A stretch of DNA of 64,000 nt from contig NC_087062.1 in assembly GCF_963678635.1 (NCBI RefSeq), positions 22,555,789-22,619,788 on the forward strand, read 5' to 3'. The stretch comes from Symsagittifera roscoffensis (Eukaryota; Xenacoelomorpha; Acoela; Convolutidae). The notes under the pieces were generated by a model that saw only the letters and a list, made by a program, of their open reading frames with translations, had not been told where the DNA came from and did not search any database. The translations under genes were made by a program, and so were the position numbers. Position 1 is the first letter of the stretch. Each line of letters begins with the position of its first letter. Below, piece after piece: positions 44,574 to 56,124 of this stretch.

Positions 44574-47112
44574 TTCGTCAACTTAAATTTCAGTTACATC
44601 GTTTAAAATTACTTTATGCCAACAATGTCAAGTCCCCCTTCAGCACTTTTTTATCTAGCCATTTTGGGGCTGCCTGGAAAAATTACATATAAAAAAAGTT
44701 GTATGAAAGTCGACACTAAATAATAATTTGGATAGTCAGCGCTCAATTTTTAGGTCAAAACCTTCCAAAAAGTGCACTGAAACGCCTGTTTTTTTTTTCC
44801 AGAAATTCGACTGCGTTTCACAAAATAGAGTTTCTTCAGTTCTTTGGGAGAGCACGGAAAATAAATTTGGCCGCGTTGGTTTTAGATTTCTACCACTCCA
44901 GGCTGTTAATAAGATAATGTTGTATTCCGATCGACTCAACTTCAATTAAATCAGGACTGCTAAAATCAGGGGATTGCTCTTTAAGGTATCTCAAGTAGTT
45001 AATGGTTAAAAATGATATAAATGTCTACTTTTGCAAATTTTCCCCTGCATGTTCTCATCTTGTAGCATGTTTTTTTTGGACCAAGTAGCTGCCGCTGCCT
45101 CACTTCAATTTGGAATGGTTTATGAGCTGAATAAATTGCCCCTTATGCCGCGCGTGAATAGAAAACCGATACATAGCGCACAATAATTTTCCCAAATTAG
45201 CAATTTTAAATCATCATATTTTGCAGAAAAAGACCGCAGATATATATTTTTTTAATTTTCAGCCCAGGACATCATGCATTTCAGACTGCGAAAAAATATA
45301 CGTCAAAAATTGCTAGTTTAAAAGAGAAACTGATCCGAAGAAAAAAATAAAGCACACATACTTCTTCGAAAGTATTCTAAGAGTTCTCACTTCAACCAAT
45401 GTTTGACACTTGCTACGAGTTATTCGATTCCTTGAAAAAAGTGGATCTAAAAATCTATGAATTAATGAAGGATTTACATTAAAACTTAGCTGAAAAAAAA
45501 AAACAACAATGCTGCAAATTATTTTATAGCAATCAGTTGAAACAGTTTTCGCTGAGTTTTCAGCTTGATAATCGCCATATTATCCAAATGGTAGCCAATA
45601 ATGGCGCATAATACACAATAAAACATGAATACAGATCAGGCCAAATGTGGTCAATTCAACAGAAGCCAGATTTCAAAACGAATGACATCTATTCACTTTG
45701 AAGCATGACTTGAATAACATTTAATTTTACGCTAAAAAGTCTGAAGAACAGATGAATACATACGATTAAAAAAAGAAAACTTTATTTTTTATCAGCAAGC
45801 TTCAGCTCAATTGTTTCATCAAAGGTTGGTGCAAGAAAATTAAAACTATTGGTCATGAGTTCCTTTTGAGAAAAAAAAACATGTCAGCTGGCCAACAGAA
45901 TTTTGAATAAGCATCCCATCAAAGATTTCTAAAGCGATCACTAAGCTGACAATACTTGAACAAACGCCCTTTGTGCAGAAAATTTTTGATTACAACAAAA
46001 TTGAAAATCGAAAAAAATCGACTTATTTTTTGTAAAGTCTCAAATTTCAAATAACAGGGGAAAATTTGGCGTTCAGATTCTTTGAACTTCTAAAACAATT
46101 CACGATTCACACGTTTTTGATAAAACAGTCAAATTGAGAAAACTCGATCAATAGGTAAAATTGTTACTTCGTTGGGAAATTCGATAATTAAATTCCACTT
46201 TCGAAACTGGAAGTTGATCACGTATTCAGGATCTTCACACTTTTGCTGTTCAATAGTGGAGTTCGCTTTCCTTTTACCAAAGAAAATGACCTGAAATTAA
46301 AGAGAAATCAAAATTCAAATCGCGGAAAAATTATTTTGAGCCTGAACAAATTTTAGACTTTTCCTGAAAAAACCGAAAAAAAATCATCACGACGTATATG
46401 AAAGTCTGAAATACGCCCATTGACTCTAGAACCCACACACGCAGTTAGAAAAATTAATCGCCCATACGATACAACATGAGGGCATAAAGCCGGTATATTA
46501 TAAGCAGAAACCTTTGAGCCCATTGGGTAGGAAAAAATGAATTTCAACTAATCGGAGTTGTAAATTTTATAGCCAACAAAAAACATTTTTTGAATAGAAT
46601 GGAAAATAAACAGAGAGACATGCTTTGTAAAATGACTGTTGGTTGAATAAAGTACGAAGGAACAGAAAGGAAGATTAACCAAAATTAGAGATCCTGTGAA
46701 TAAAGTTATTTACGGGAAAAAGTCTGTTGCAATACCTTTACTTATCACCAATAGTAAAAATAACACAAGGATTTGCGTGTTTATATAGAACAAGTTCGGA
46801 AATAAAATCGAATTTGGTAGAAAAAAAAGATTGGATAGTTCCGATCAATTAAAATGGAAGAAACTTTGTCTTTGGGTATGTTTTAGTTATTTTTCCACGC
46901 AAAATCAGGTTCCACAATAGGTTATCGGAATGGATCAAATGATACACACAGAGGCGAAGCGGAGCTTCGCATCACTTGCGAAACAACACAAACATAAAAA
47001 AACAATAGAAGCAACAAAGCGAAAAAAAAACTAGGTCTACAAAAATTTTCGTATATCTCGATAAAATTTCAATCTAGGCAAACATGCCAAGCAAAACATT
47101 TTAATTTTAAAT
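44574..47112. other. Upstream flank of NDUFAF6; dispersed repeats only
   Basis: No TATA box is obvious near 44600. Contains partial copies of the MITE-like family (46120-46430) and a hairpin module (46945). No further gene seen. Confidence 0.5.
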
Positions 47113-47664
47113 TAGCAACTGACCGTTGGAAAAGAGAACTGAACGCAAAAAAAAACTTAGTTTTTGAAAAAATCTCAACCTTCGATTTGAAGGGAAAAAA
47201 ATAGATGGCCTTAAATTAAAAAAATGTGAATCGTGAATTGTTTTAGAAATTCAAAGAATCTGAACACCAAATTTTCCCCTGATAGATGGCCTTAGATGGT
47301 ATTTGAATTTCTTCAACAATTTAAAATTGACAATTTTTTCCTGAAACTAACCCACTTTGAGAAAACTGAATCAATTGTTAAAGATTTTCTTTCGCTGGGA
47401 AATCTGATAATTAAATTCCACTTTCGAAACTAGAAGTCGATCATGCTTTTCGTGACCTTTAAAAATTCACTGTTCGATAGGGGAGTTTGCTTTCCTTTTA
47501 ACAATAGAAATGCACTGAACTTGAAAATAAATCACGATTCAAGCCGCGAAAAATCAAAATTGAGCGTAAACAAATTTTAAGACTTTTCCAGAGAGAAAAA
47601 CTAAACAAAAAACCACCAACACCTATATAAGAGTCTTCACTACGTTCATTACTCTTAAAAACTG
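47113..47664. mobile_element. Representative full copy of a dispersed MITE-like family
   Basis: The head (GTTGGAAAAGAGAACTGAACGC) and tail (CTACGTTCATTACTCTTAAA) are mutually inverted; across copies the core is AAGAGTC(A/G)ATGAACG. The interior includes the hallmark CTTTCGAAACTAGAAGTCGA followed by TCATG or TCACG, then a TATATAA motif before the tail. Partial copies lie near 41000-41110, 43230-43330, 46120-46430, 48040-48110, 48440-48745, 55040-55318, 56410-56600, 56680-57000, 57460-57890 and 59690-59805. They sit in introns and intergenic DNA alike. Confidence 0.7.
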
Positions 47665-47789
47665 CTTGAAGCACAATAACAATCCGTGATGCGGCAGCTA
47701 AGCCGACAAATGATGAGCAGCAAAAGAACGTGCAACAATTCAATTTTTACCATAAAACAATTTCAATTTCATTTATACTGAAACAAAAA

Positions 47790-47905
47790 TGAGGCCTGGC
47801 CGGGACTCGAACCCTAGGCCTCAGGGTGCAAAGGCAACCAATGTACATCTACGTTAAGTGGGAACGATCGTGGAAGTTATTAAGGTTCGTTAATAGAGCA
47901 AGAAA
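47790..47905 (-). mobile_element. tRNA-derived SINE-like sequence
   Basis: On the minus strand, GGGTTCGAGTCCC is a perfect B box and an A-box-like GTAGATGTACATTGG lies about 40 bp upstream. Similar tRNA-like relics sit near 48745-48830 (GCGTTCGAATCC) and 62690-62775. Confidence 0.5.
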
Positions 47906-49159
47906 GAAAAGCATGTAGGATTTGTAAGAAAAGTTGTTTTACGGGGAAAACAGTCTAGTTCCCGGTTACAACACTGGCGAATTAATTTAAAACTAGTAAA
48001 TAATTTAAATCAAAAAAACTTAACTAAAATTTCCGTGAAGCGCTCGTATTAAAATTCGCTTTCGAAACTAGAAGTCGATCACGTTTTTCGGGACCTTTAC
48101 ACTTTCGTAACGGCGGGCACAATTTACCTAAATTTCAGCAGATGAAATAAAATTGAACTCGAAAAGTCCACACATACGCAAGGAAATTAATATGTACAAA
48201 AGCACATCAGTATTATTAGAGAATTTTAAGACATTTTCCTAAAAAATAGTAAAAATCTATATAAAGTCTTAACTAAGTTCATCACTCTTTAAAATTCTGA
48301 CTGCACATAAGGATAGTTTTGGTTGCTTATCAAAAAAAATAAATTTTGTTTTCATTGTTGACAAACCTTCCCACTCACGCAATGTTTTTCTTCTCAAAAC
48401 TCTTTGAAGTTCGAAAACAAATTATGATTAGAACTTTTTTGATAAAGTTTACCCAATCTGAGATCACTGGATCATTGGGTAAATTTTTTATTCCGCTGGA
48501 AATTCTGATAAAAAAATTTCATGTTCAAAATTAGAAGTGGATCACGTTTTTAGTGATTTTCAAATTCGATAGTGGAGTTTGCCTTCCTTTTACCATTGGA
48601 AATGAACTGAACTTGTAAAGAAATCCAACGTAAAACGGTGAAAAAAAAATTTGAGCCTGAACAATTCTAAGACTAATTCCTGAAAAAAAAAATCATCGCG
48701 ATCTATATAATAGTCTGAATTACGTTCATCGATTTAGAAAAACTGGCATGGTCTTGGATTCGAACGCTTAATCGCTCGCGACATAGCCTCGCTTTCCTTA
48801 CCATTTAGTTTGATTAACTCCAGTTGTACCACATATTCCAATTTGATATCGCATGCTTATCGCAAGCGTAATTATAATGAACCCATTTCAGCATTGATTC
48901 GAACAGCTTAAAAAATCAAACAGCCAACAGACAGTTGGAGAAGAGTCAATGAACGCAAAAAAAAAACAGAAAAAATACTGCCTTGTTTTTTTGGAAAATT
49001 TTCTTCGAACAAAATTTAACCTTGAACCTGTTTCGATATAACAAACCAATAAAAAAGTATCAGGTATCCAAAGTTGTAGATCAGTAACCCGAGTACAACT
49101 CCATAATTTAACGAAATTCAGGAGAGAAAATAGAGAGTGGGCAGTGAGGAGTTGGACCG

Positions 49160-49942
49160 TCAACACCAATACCTGGCCAGCAGTAACGTCGCATTACCTT
49201 TTTGCAAAATGGCGGACAGCTGCTGTAAAAGGTACGTAGCAGCTAGCCGCGGGTCACGGTTGCCGGAGCGAAAGTCAGCCATAGAGACTACACGGCAGAG
49301 ATTCTTGGTGGCTAACGTGGACCAGCCACCGAGAGCTTCAGCGGATAGAGGAATGAAAGGGACATCTACCTCATTGCAGGCTGAGGCATGCTTGGCAATC
49401 TTTCGGTCGTCAGAAATTTCCAGTGCATAACCGGCAGAAGTTCCAGAGGGTGGCAGGCTGAAGTGAACTTTTAACGGTGACATCCAGAGCGGCGGGACGA
49501 CCACGAGACCAGCAAGGTAGAAAAAGTCACCTGGACGAGAACGGGATTCTGTGAGATGGGATTTCTCAAGGACTGGAGAAAGGGCGACTTTGGAGGCAAG
49601 GTTGTAAATAGTGTCGGGGAAACGGTTGTCGCGGTGGATGCGGTCACCACTGGAGGAACAGCCGAGAGCGTGGTCGCTGAAGACATCCAAGCTCTTGGAA
49701 AACTTAGGGCATGAGGACTCTTCGCTTAACAGAGGTATGTTCAGCCGGAAACACAAAGCGACTCTGAACTCAGCGGCAGATAAGGAGAGACCGAGGTCCT
49801 TCGAAGGGACAGCCCAAAGCCAGTCGCCACTTTTGGCCAGAGCAGAACAACCACCTGGTTTTTTCACGTTCCGTGGCAGCCGAAGCAAGATACTCACACC
49901 AGCTGGCGCCATTGACTTCAGCGAGGGTCTCGGCGTCGACAT
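49160..49942 (-). pseudogene. C-terminal zinc-finger/nuclease-like part of the RT element
   Basis: A 260-codon reading. DHALGC...H..N is the C/H cluster and EKSHLTESRSRPGDFFYLAG the start of the nuclease-like fold. The second acidic motif (ALDVTV) is in another frame at about 49480, so a shift lies between. It ends with QLSAILQKGNATLLLA, typical for the end of this RT family. The upstream end runs into the first 1635-bp repeat. Confidence 0.7.
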
Positions 49943-51465
49943 ACCTGCCTAGAGACGCGGCATGGCAGAGCTTGGAGGCGTTGGGCAGCCCAATGCCTCC
50001 TTCGAAACTGGCAGCAAAGACTGCAAATGTTGACTATCGGAAACAGCGCAGCCTGTTATTGCTTCAAGAGCACTGTGAACAGCACTGTCGAAACCTGAGA
50101 GGGGCGAAGAGACCGAGCTGGGGTCGCAGGTCCGAAGGCTGAAGATGATCTTCGGAAGCACAGCGCAGCTGCGAATAAGGTGAAGCGCCAACTGGCGAAG
50201 GGCAAGCGATCAGACTCCATGAGTTCTTTGCACTGCTCGATACGCTTGGAAAACATCCCCTGAACGAACACTTGGTCGTCGGAAACTGGAGCGCCGAGGT
50301 TCTTCAAGCCAAGCCCATGGACAGTGATTTCCGGCGGGAAAAGGCTGGTATCCAGATCAGGGTTGGGGGACTACAACACACACTTCTCAACGCTGACCTA
50401 AAGACCAATACTATTTATCGAGGAACAAATGAAGCTGACGGCCTGAGCGAGGATGTCCACTTTAGCCAAAAGCGAGCCGTCTTCGAGGTACGAGACGTTG
50501 CAGAGGAGCTCAGGGAACTGGGACTTCATCAACAAGGATCGGCTGGATGGTAAAGGCAAAAAGAAGCAGGGCGAGGGGGTCATCTTGATCAACACCAGGG
50601 CGGAGAGCTCGAGAACATCACCAAACTTTAGCCAAGACGGCTGGCTGTAGAAAAACTTGACCAAGGGAAGCAGTTCCGGAAACTATTCAGCCACCCGGGA
50701 AACAATGGCTGACCCACTAAAACTGTTGAAAGCTTTCTCCAGGTCGACTTGGAAAACGGCGAGGTCGGTGGAGACGCCGAGGGAGCTGACCAGACCGTTG
50801 AGAGCATGCGGGCGAACAGGAAGAGATGCCGCTTCAGCACTGGAAAGGCCGCAAAGACACTAGGCGACAAGCCGTCTCAAGACTTCTCCAACAGCAATGG
50901 GCCGTATCCCGCCGTCTTTCTTCTTCAAAGCAAGAAAGCTGGCACCACACAAGTAGGGGCCGATTTCGAAAGGAGCTTCTCTAGGAGCGAGAAGGCTCAC
51001 AATGTCAAGAATAGAAGACGCTGCGCGGTCACTATAAGCTGGTGAATAACACTGAAAAGAATTGAGATGAGAATGTACAGCTTAGAAACGCCAGCCGCGG
51101 AGCGGAGTCTCTGGGAAAACTTCTGACGCACTCCAGAAACGTCGTTGGGCTAATGACACAAAGCAAAGTCTCATCGGCGTTATCGGGAATGCTGACAACC
51201 GTGGGGAGAGGGTGCTTCTCTCTCAGAACAGAAACAGCGGAGTCTTCCAAGGAAAGACTCTCAGGACGGAAGACGGCAAGGGCCTTTCTAAAGCTGCCCT
51301 CATGTCCGAGTTGGCGGCCCCGCTTGATGCCGGTCTCACTGTTAGCAACTGGGCTGCTAGAGGCTTTAAGACTAGTTGTTGCTTCCTGCCAGAGCTAAGC
51401 CACATCCCCGAGTAAGCATCTTTGAAGACGTCTTTGCATGTTGGCTTCCTCGTACCTAAGATGCT
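49831..51465 (-). repeat. RT-core tandem repeat, copy A (1635 bp)
   Basis: Starts TTTTGGCCAGAGCAG on the plus strand. It carries the palm motif reading at 50664-50398 (minus). Reference for the differences listed for the other copies. Confidence 0.95.
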
Positions 51466-53100
51466 TTTTGGCCAGAGCAGAACAACCACCTGGTTTTTTC
51501 ACGTTCCGTGGCAGCCGAAGCAAGATACTCACACCAGCTGGCGCCATTGACTTCAGCGAGGGTCTCGGCGTCGACATACCTGCCTAGAGACGCGGCATGG
51601 CAGAGCTTGGAGGCGTTGGGCAGCCCAATGCCTCCTTCGAAACTGGCAGCAAAGACTGCAAATGTTGACTATCGGAAACAGCGCAGCCTGTTATTGCTTC
51701 AAGAGCACTGTGAACAGCACTGTCGAAACCTGAGAGGGGCGAAGAGACCGAGCTGGGGTCGCAGGTCCGAAGGCTGAAGATGATCTTCGGAAGCACAGCG
51801 CAGCTGCGAATAAGGTGAAGCGCCAACTGGCGAAGGGCAAGCGATCAGACTCCATGAGTTCTTTGCACTGCTCGATACGCTTGGAAAACATCCCCTGAAC
51901 GAACACTTGGTCGTCGGAAACTGGAGCGCCGAGGTTCTTCAAGCCAAGCCCATGGACAGTGATTTCCGGCGGGAAAAGGCTGGTATCCAGATCAGGGTTG
52001 GGGGACTACAACACACACTTCTCAACGCTGACCTAAAGACCAATACTATTTATCGAGGAACAAATGAAGCTGACGGCCTGAGCGAGGATGTCCACTTTAG
52101 CCAAAAGCGAGCCGTCTTCGAGGTACGAGACGTTGCAGAGGAGCTCAGGGAACTGGGACTTCATCAACAAGGATCGGCTGGATGGTAAAGGCAAAAAGAA
52201 GCAGGGCGAGGGGGTCATCTTGATCAACACCAGGGCGGAGAGCTCGAGAACATCACCAAACTTTAGCCAAGACGGCTGGCTGTAGAAAAACTTGACCAAG
52301 GGAAGCAGTTCCGGAAACTATTCAGCCACCCGGGAAACAATGGCTGACCCACTAAAACTGTTGAAAGCTTTCTCCAGGTCGACTTGGAAAACGGCGAGGT
52401 CGGTGGAGACGCCAAGGGAGCTGACCAGACCGTTGAGAGCATGCGGGCGAACAGGAAGAGATGCCGCTTCAGCACTGGAAAGGCCGCAAAGACACTAGGC
52501 GACAAGCCGTCTCAAGACTTCTCCAACAGCAATGGGCCGTATCCCGCCGTCTTTCTTCTTCAAAGCAAGAAAGCTGGCACCACACAAGTAGGGGCCGATT
52601 TCGAAAGGAGCTTCTCTAGGAGCGAGAAGGCTCACAATGTCAAGAATAGAAGACGCTGCGCGGTCACTATAAGCTGGTGAATAACACTGAAAAGAATTGA
52701 GATGAGAATGTACAGCTTAGAAACGCCAGCCGCGGAGCGGAGTCTCTGGGAAAACTTCTGACGCACTCCAGAAACGTCGTTGGGCTAATGACACAAAGCA
52801 AAGTCTCATCGGCGTTATCGGGAATGCTGACAACCGTGGGGAGAGGGTGCTTCTCTCTCAGAACAGAAACAGCGGAGTCTTCTAAGGAAAGACTCTCAGG
52901 ACGGAAGACGGCAAGGGCCTTTCTAAAGCTGCCCTCATGTCCGAGTTGGCGGCCCCGCTTGATGCCGGTCTCACTGTTAGCAACTGGGCTGCTAGAGGCT
53001 TTAAGACTAGTTGTTGCTTCCTGCCAGAGCTAAGCCACATCCCCGAGTAAGCATCTTTGAAGACGTCTTTGCATGTTGGCTTCCTCGTACCTAAGATGCT
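51466..53100 (-). repeat. RT-core tandem repeat, copy B (1635 bp)
   Basis: Near identical to copy A; differences seen include G to A near 52413 (GCCAAGG versus GCCGAGG) and C to T near 52883 (TCTAAGG versus TCCAAGG). Confidence 0.95.
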
Positions 53101-54735
53101 TTTTGGCCAGAGCAGAACAACCACCTGGTTTTTTCACGTTCCGTGGCAGCCGAAGCAAGATACTCACACCAGCTGGCGCCATTGACTTCAGCGAGGGTCT
53201 CGGCGTCGACATACCTGCCTAGAGACGCGGCATGGCAGAGCTTGGAGGCGTTGGGCAGCCCAATGCCTCCTTCGAAACTGGCAGCAAAGACTGCAAGTGT
53301 TGACTATCGGAAACAGCGCAGCCTGTTATTGCTTCAAGAGCACTGTGAACAGCACTGTCGAAACCTGAGAGGGGCGAAGAGACCGAGCTGGGGTCGCAGG
53401 TCAGAAGGCTGAAGATGATCTTCGGAAGCACAGCGCAGCTGCGAATAAGGTGAAGCGCCAACTGGCGAAGGGCAAGCGATCAGACTCCATGAGTTCTTTG
53501 CACTGCTCGATACGCTTGGAAAACATCCCCTGAACGAACACTTGGTCGTCGGAAACTGGAGCGCCGAGGTTCTTCAAGCCAAGCCCATGGATAGTGATTT
53601 CCGGCGGGAAAAGGCTGGTATCCAGATCAGGGTTGGGGGACTACAACACACACTTCTCAACGCTGACCTAAAGACCAATACTATTTATCGAGGAACAAAT
53701 GAAGCTGACGGCCTGAGCGAGGATGTCCACTTTAGCCAAAAGCGAGCCGTCTTCGAGGTACGAGACGTTGCAGAGGAGCTCAGGGAACTGGGACTTCATC
53801 AACAAGGATCGGCTGGATGTTAAAGGCAAAAAGAAGCAGGGCGAGGGGGTCATCTTGATCAACACCAGGGCGGAGAGCTCGAGAACATCACCAAACTTTA
53901 GCCAAGACGGCTGGCTGTAGAAAAACTTGACCAAGGGAAGCAGTTCCGGAAACTATTCAGCCACCCGGGAAACAATGGCTGACCCACTAAAACTGTTGAA
54001 AGCTTTCTCCAGGTCGACTTGGAAAACGGCGAGGTCGGTGGAGACGCCGAGGGAGCTGACCAGACCGTTGAGAGCATGCGGGCGAACAGGAAGAGATGCC
54101 GCTTCAGCACTGGAAAGGCCGCAAAGACACTAGGCGACAAGCCGTCTCAAGACTTCTCCAACAGCAATGGGCCGTATCCCGCCGTCTTTCTTCTTCAAAG
54201 CAAGAAAGCTGGCACCACACAGTAGGGGCCGATTTCGAAAGGAGCTTCTCTAGGAGCGAGAAGGCTCACAATGTCAAGAATAGAAGACGCTGCGCGGTCA
54301 CTATAAGCTGGTGAATAACACTGAAAAGAATTGAGATGAGAATGTACAGCTTAGAAACGCCAGCCGCGGAGCGGAGTCTCTGGGAAAACTTCTGACGCAC
54401 TCCAGAAACGTCGTTGGGCTAATGACACAAAGCAAAGTCTCATCGGCGTTATCGGGAATGCTGACAACCGTGGGGAGAGGGTGCTTCTCTCTCAGAACAG
54501 AAACAGCGGAGTCTTCTAAGGAAAGACTCTCAGGACGGAAGACGGCAAGGGCCTTTCTAAAGCTGCCCTCATGTCCGAGTTGACGGCCCCGCTTGATGCC
54601 GGTCTCACTGTTAGCAACTGGGCTGCTAGAGGCTTTAAGACTAGTTGTTGCTTCCTGCCAGAGCTAAGCCACATCCCCGAGTAAGCATCTTTGAAGACGT
54701 CTTTGCATGTTGGCTTCCTCGTACCTAAGATGCTT
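53101..54735 (-). repeat. RT-core tandem repeat, copy C (about 1635 bp)
   Basis: Over 99% like A and B. It has its own changes near 53297 (CAAGTG), 53402 (TCAGAAG), 53592 (GATAGT), 53819 (GATGTT), a one-base deletion near 54222 and a G to A near 54583; it shares TCTAAGG with copy B. It joins at 54735 to the single-copy N-terminal block. Confidence 0.95.
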
Positions 54736-54850
54736 GCACCCGCCCCGCGGGGGTGAGCGAAGAACACACTGACTCAGAATGAAAACTTCGATCCAGTTGT
54801 CAATAACTCCGGACGCACGCTTCAGTTTCTCGAAAGAATGAGACACGACC

Positions 54851-56124
54851 TTGGTTCAAAGGTTGCCGGAGGAAACAGATACGTGCTTCCGCGTGGAAAT
54901 GGAGAACTTGTGAATGTCGGACAGAGAAGGGAGATTGGGGTGCGAACTGCTCGGTACAAGACCCGGCCCGTCGCACCTGGAGTTGTGAACCTTGACTTTA
55001 CCGGTAGATCACAAAGTAACACTATAACGTAAATTTGAAAAAACTGGATCAAAAGTTAGGGTTTTCATTTTGCAATCTGATATTGAAAATCCTTTTTAGA
55101 AATTAGAAGTCGATCACATTTTTCTTTGCTTTTACTCTTCAATAAAGGAGTTTGCCTTCCATTTGGGAATTTTTAAGCAAGGAACAGAACTGCAGTTAAA
55201 AGCTGAAAAGTCAAACCGCGAAAAAGTATATGAGACGAACACATTTTAAGACTTTTCTTTAAAAAAAAACATCGCGACCTATATAAAAATCTGAACTACG
55301 TTAATCGACTCTTAAAAAGATGACCAAATGACGCGAAAAACGGATTTAAAACATTTGAGTTTTAGTCTGCTTCAGAGCGGGTATCAGCGATCGATAAAGA
55401 TTTAAGGATTTTGAAAAAAAAAATTTTGATATATTTTGAATTTCTTTTCTATTCATTTTCGAAGACAACTGCTGTCGTCGATTATTTTTAATTCACAAAC
55501 TTTCTACGTTTTCTACGCGTTTGCATAGTTCTCTCATCACACCACAAACAAAAAATGACACTAACTTAAAGAAAAAGAAAACACCTTTGTTTTATAGTTT
55601 TTTTATGAACGTGGTCAGAACATTCTGTGCGGCTTGCACAGTAACCGGCTAACCGTGTTTTAATTGTTTTTATATACACTTTTCGATTGGAATGAAGTCT
55701 CATGCTTAAAAAACGAAAAAACGCATCATGTCTAAATTTTATACCTAAAACGGAATCAGGTGACCTTTTGATTCAGGGCCACTTAGAATATCACGTTCCT
55801 TGAGAAAAAATGAATTAAAAAGAAAAAATTGTTTCAATACCAATCTTATTTTTTCGAACTAAAAGAAATATTTCAAGTCGTGCTCTGATGAACTTTATTA
55901 AATCTGGGCAGATATTTAATTAGATTCACAATTAGCAGCAATATGACGAAAAATGTTTCTACAGACGTCATGAAAGTTTCTGAAAAAAAAAACAATATTT
56001 AGATTCAGTTTACATCTTTTAAATTCGTTGAAAAAACTGTGCGAATGAATTTCATTCCCTGCAAACAAATAGTCTTCGGTGAGCAGGACTGATTCCTGAC
56101 TAGAAACTGGAAGTTTCTCCAACT
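54851..56124. other. Flank of the RT element and USP7 3' flank
   Basis: 54851-55030 is G+C-richer and may be further RT-element sequence (open on both strands, nothing recognised). From 55030 the sequence returns to AT-rich DNA with the MITE tail ending at 55318. No gene. Confidence 0.4.

Larger units (their letters stand above)
49160..54850 (-). mobile_element. Non-LTR-type retrotransposon, RT core triplicated, decayed
   Basis: Minus-strand order: an N-terminal block (54846-54735; contains FILSQCVLRSPPRGG), three tandem RT-core copies (54735-49831), and a C-terminal block (49830-49160). Each copy holds an upstream FRKALAVF...L and CVRSFPRDSAP region, a GVDQDDPLALLLFAFTIQP block (family form GVQQGDPLGPLLF) and a palm motif YLEDGSLLA (family form YLDDG). 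The C-terminal block has DHALGCSSSGDRIHRDN and RPGDFF, then ALDVTV in a neighbouring frame, and VPFIPLSAEALGGWS, suggesting a PD-(D/E)xK-like nuclease. Frameshifts and a stop after RCLLGDVA recur in all copies. High G+C against AT-rich flanks. Confidence 0.8.
48932..55318. mobile_element. MITE-like copy split by the RT element
   Basis: The family head CAGTTGGAGAAGAGTCAATG is at 48932 and its matching tail (CTACGTTAATCGACTC) ends at 55318. The reverse transcriptase element occupies roughly 49140-55030 between them, so it appears to have inserted into this copy. Confidence 0.5.

Noticed and set aside
49137-54314. Many 60-113-codon plus-strand ORFs in the 49-54 kb region
   Set aside because: They are antisense shadows of the RT-family readings, repeated at the 1635-bp period; the RT motifs are on the minus strand.
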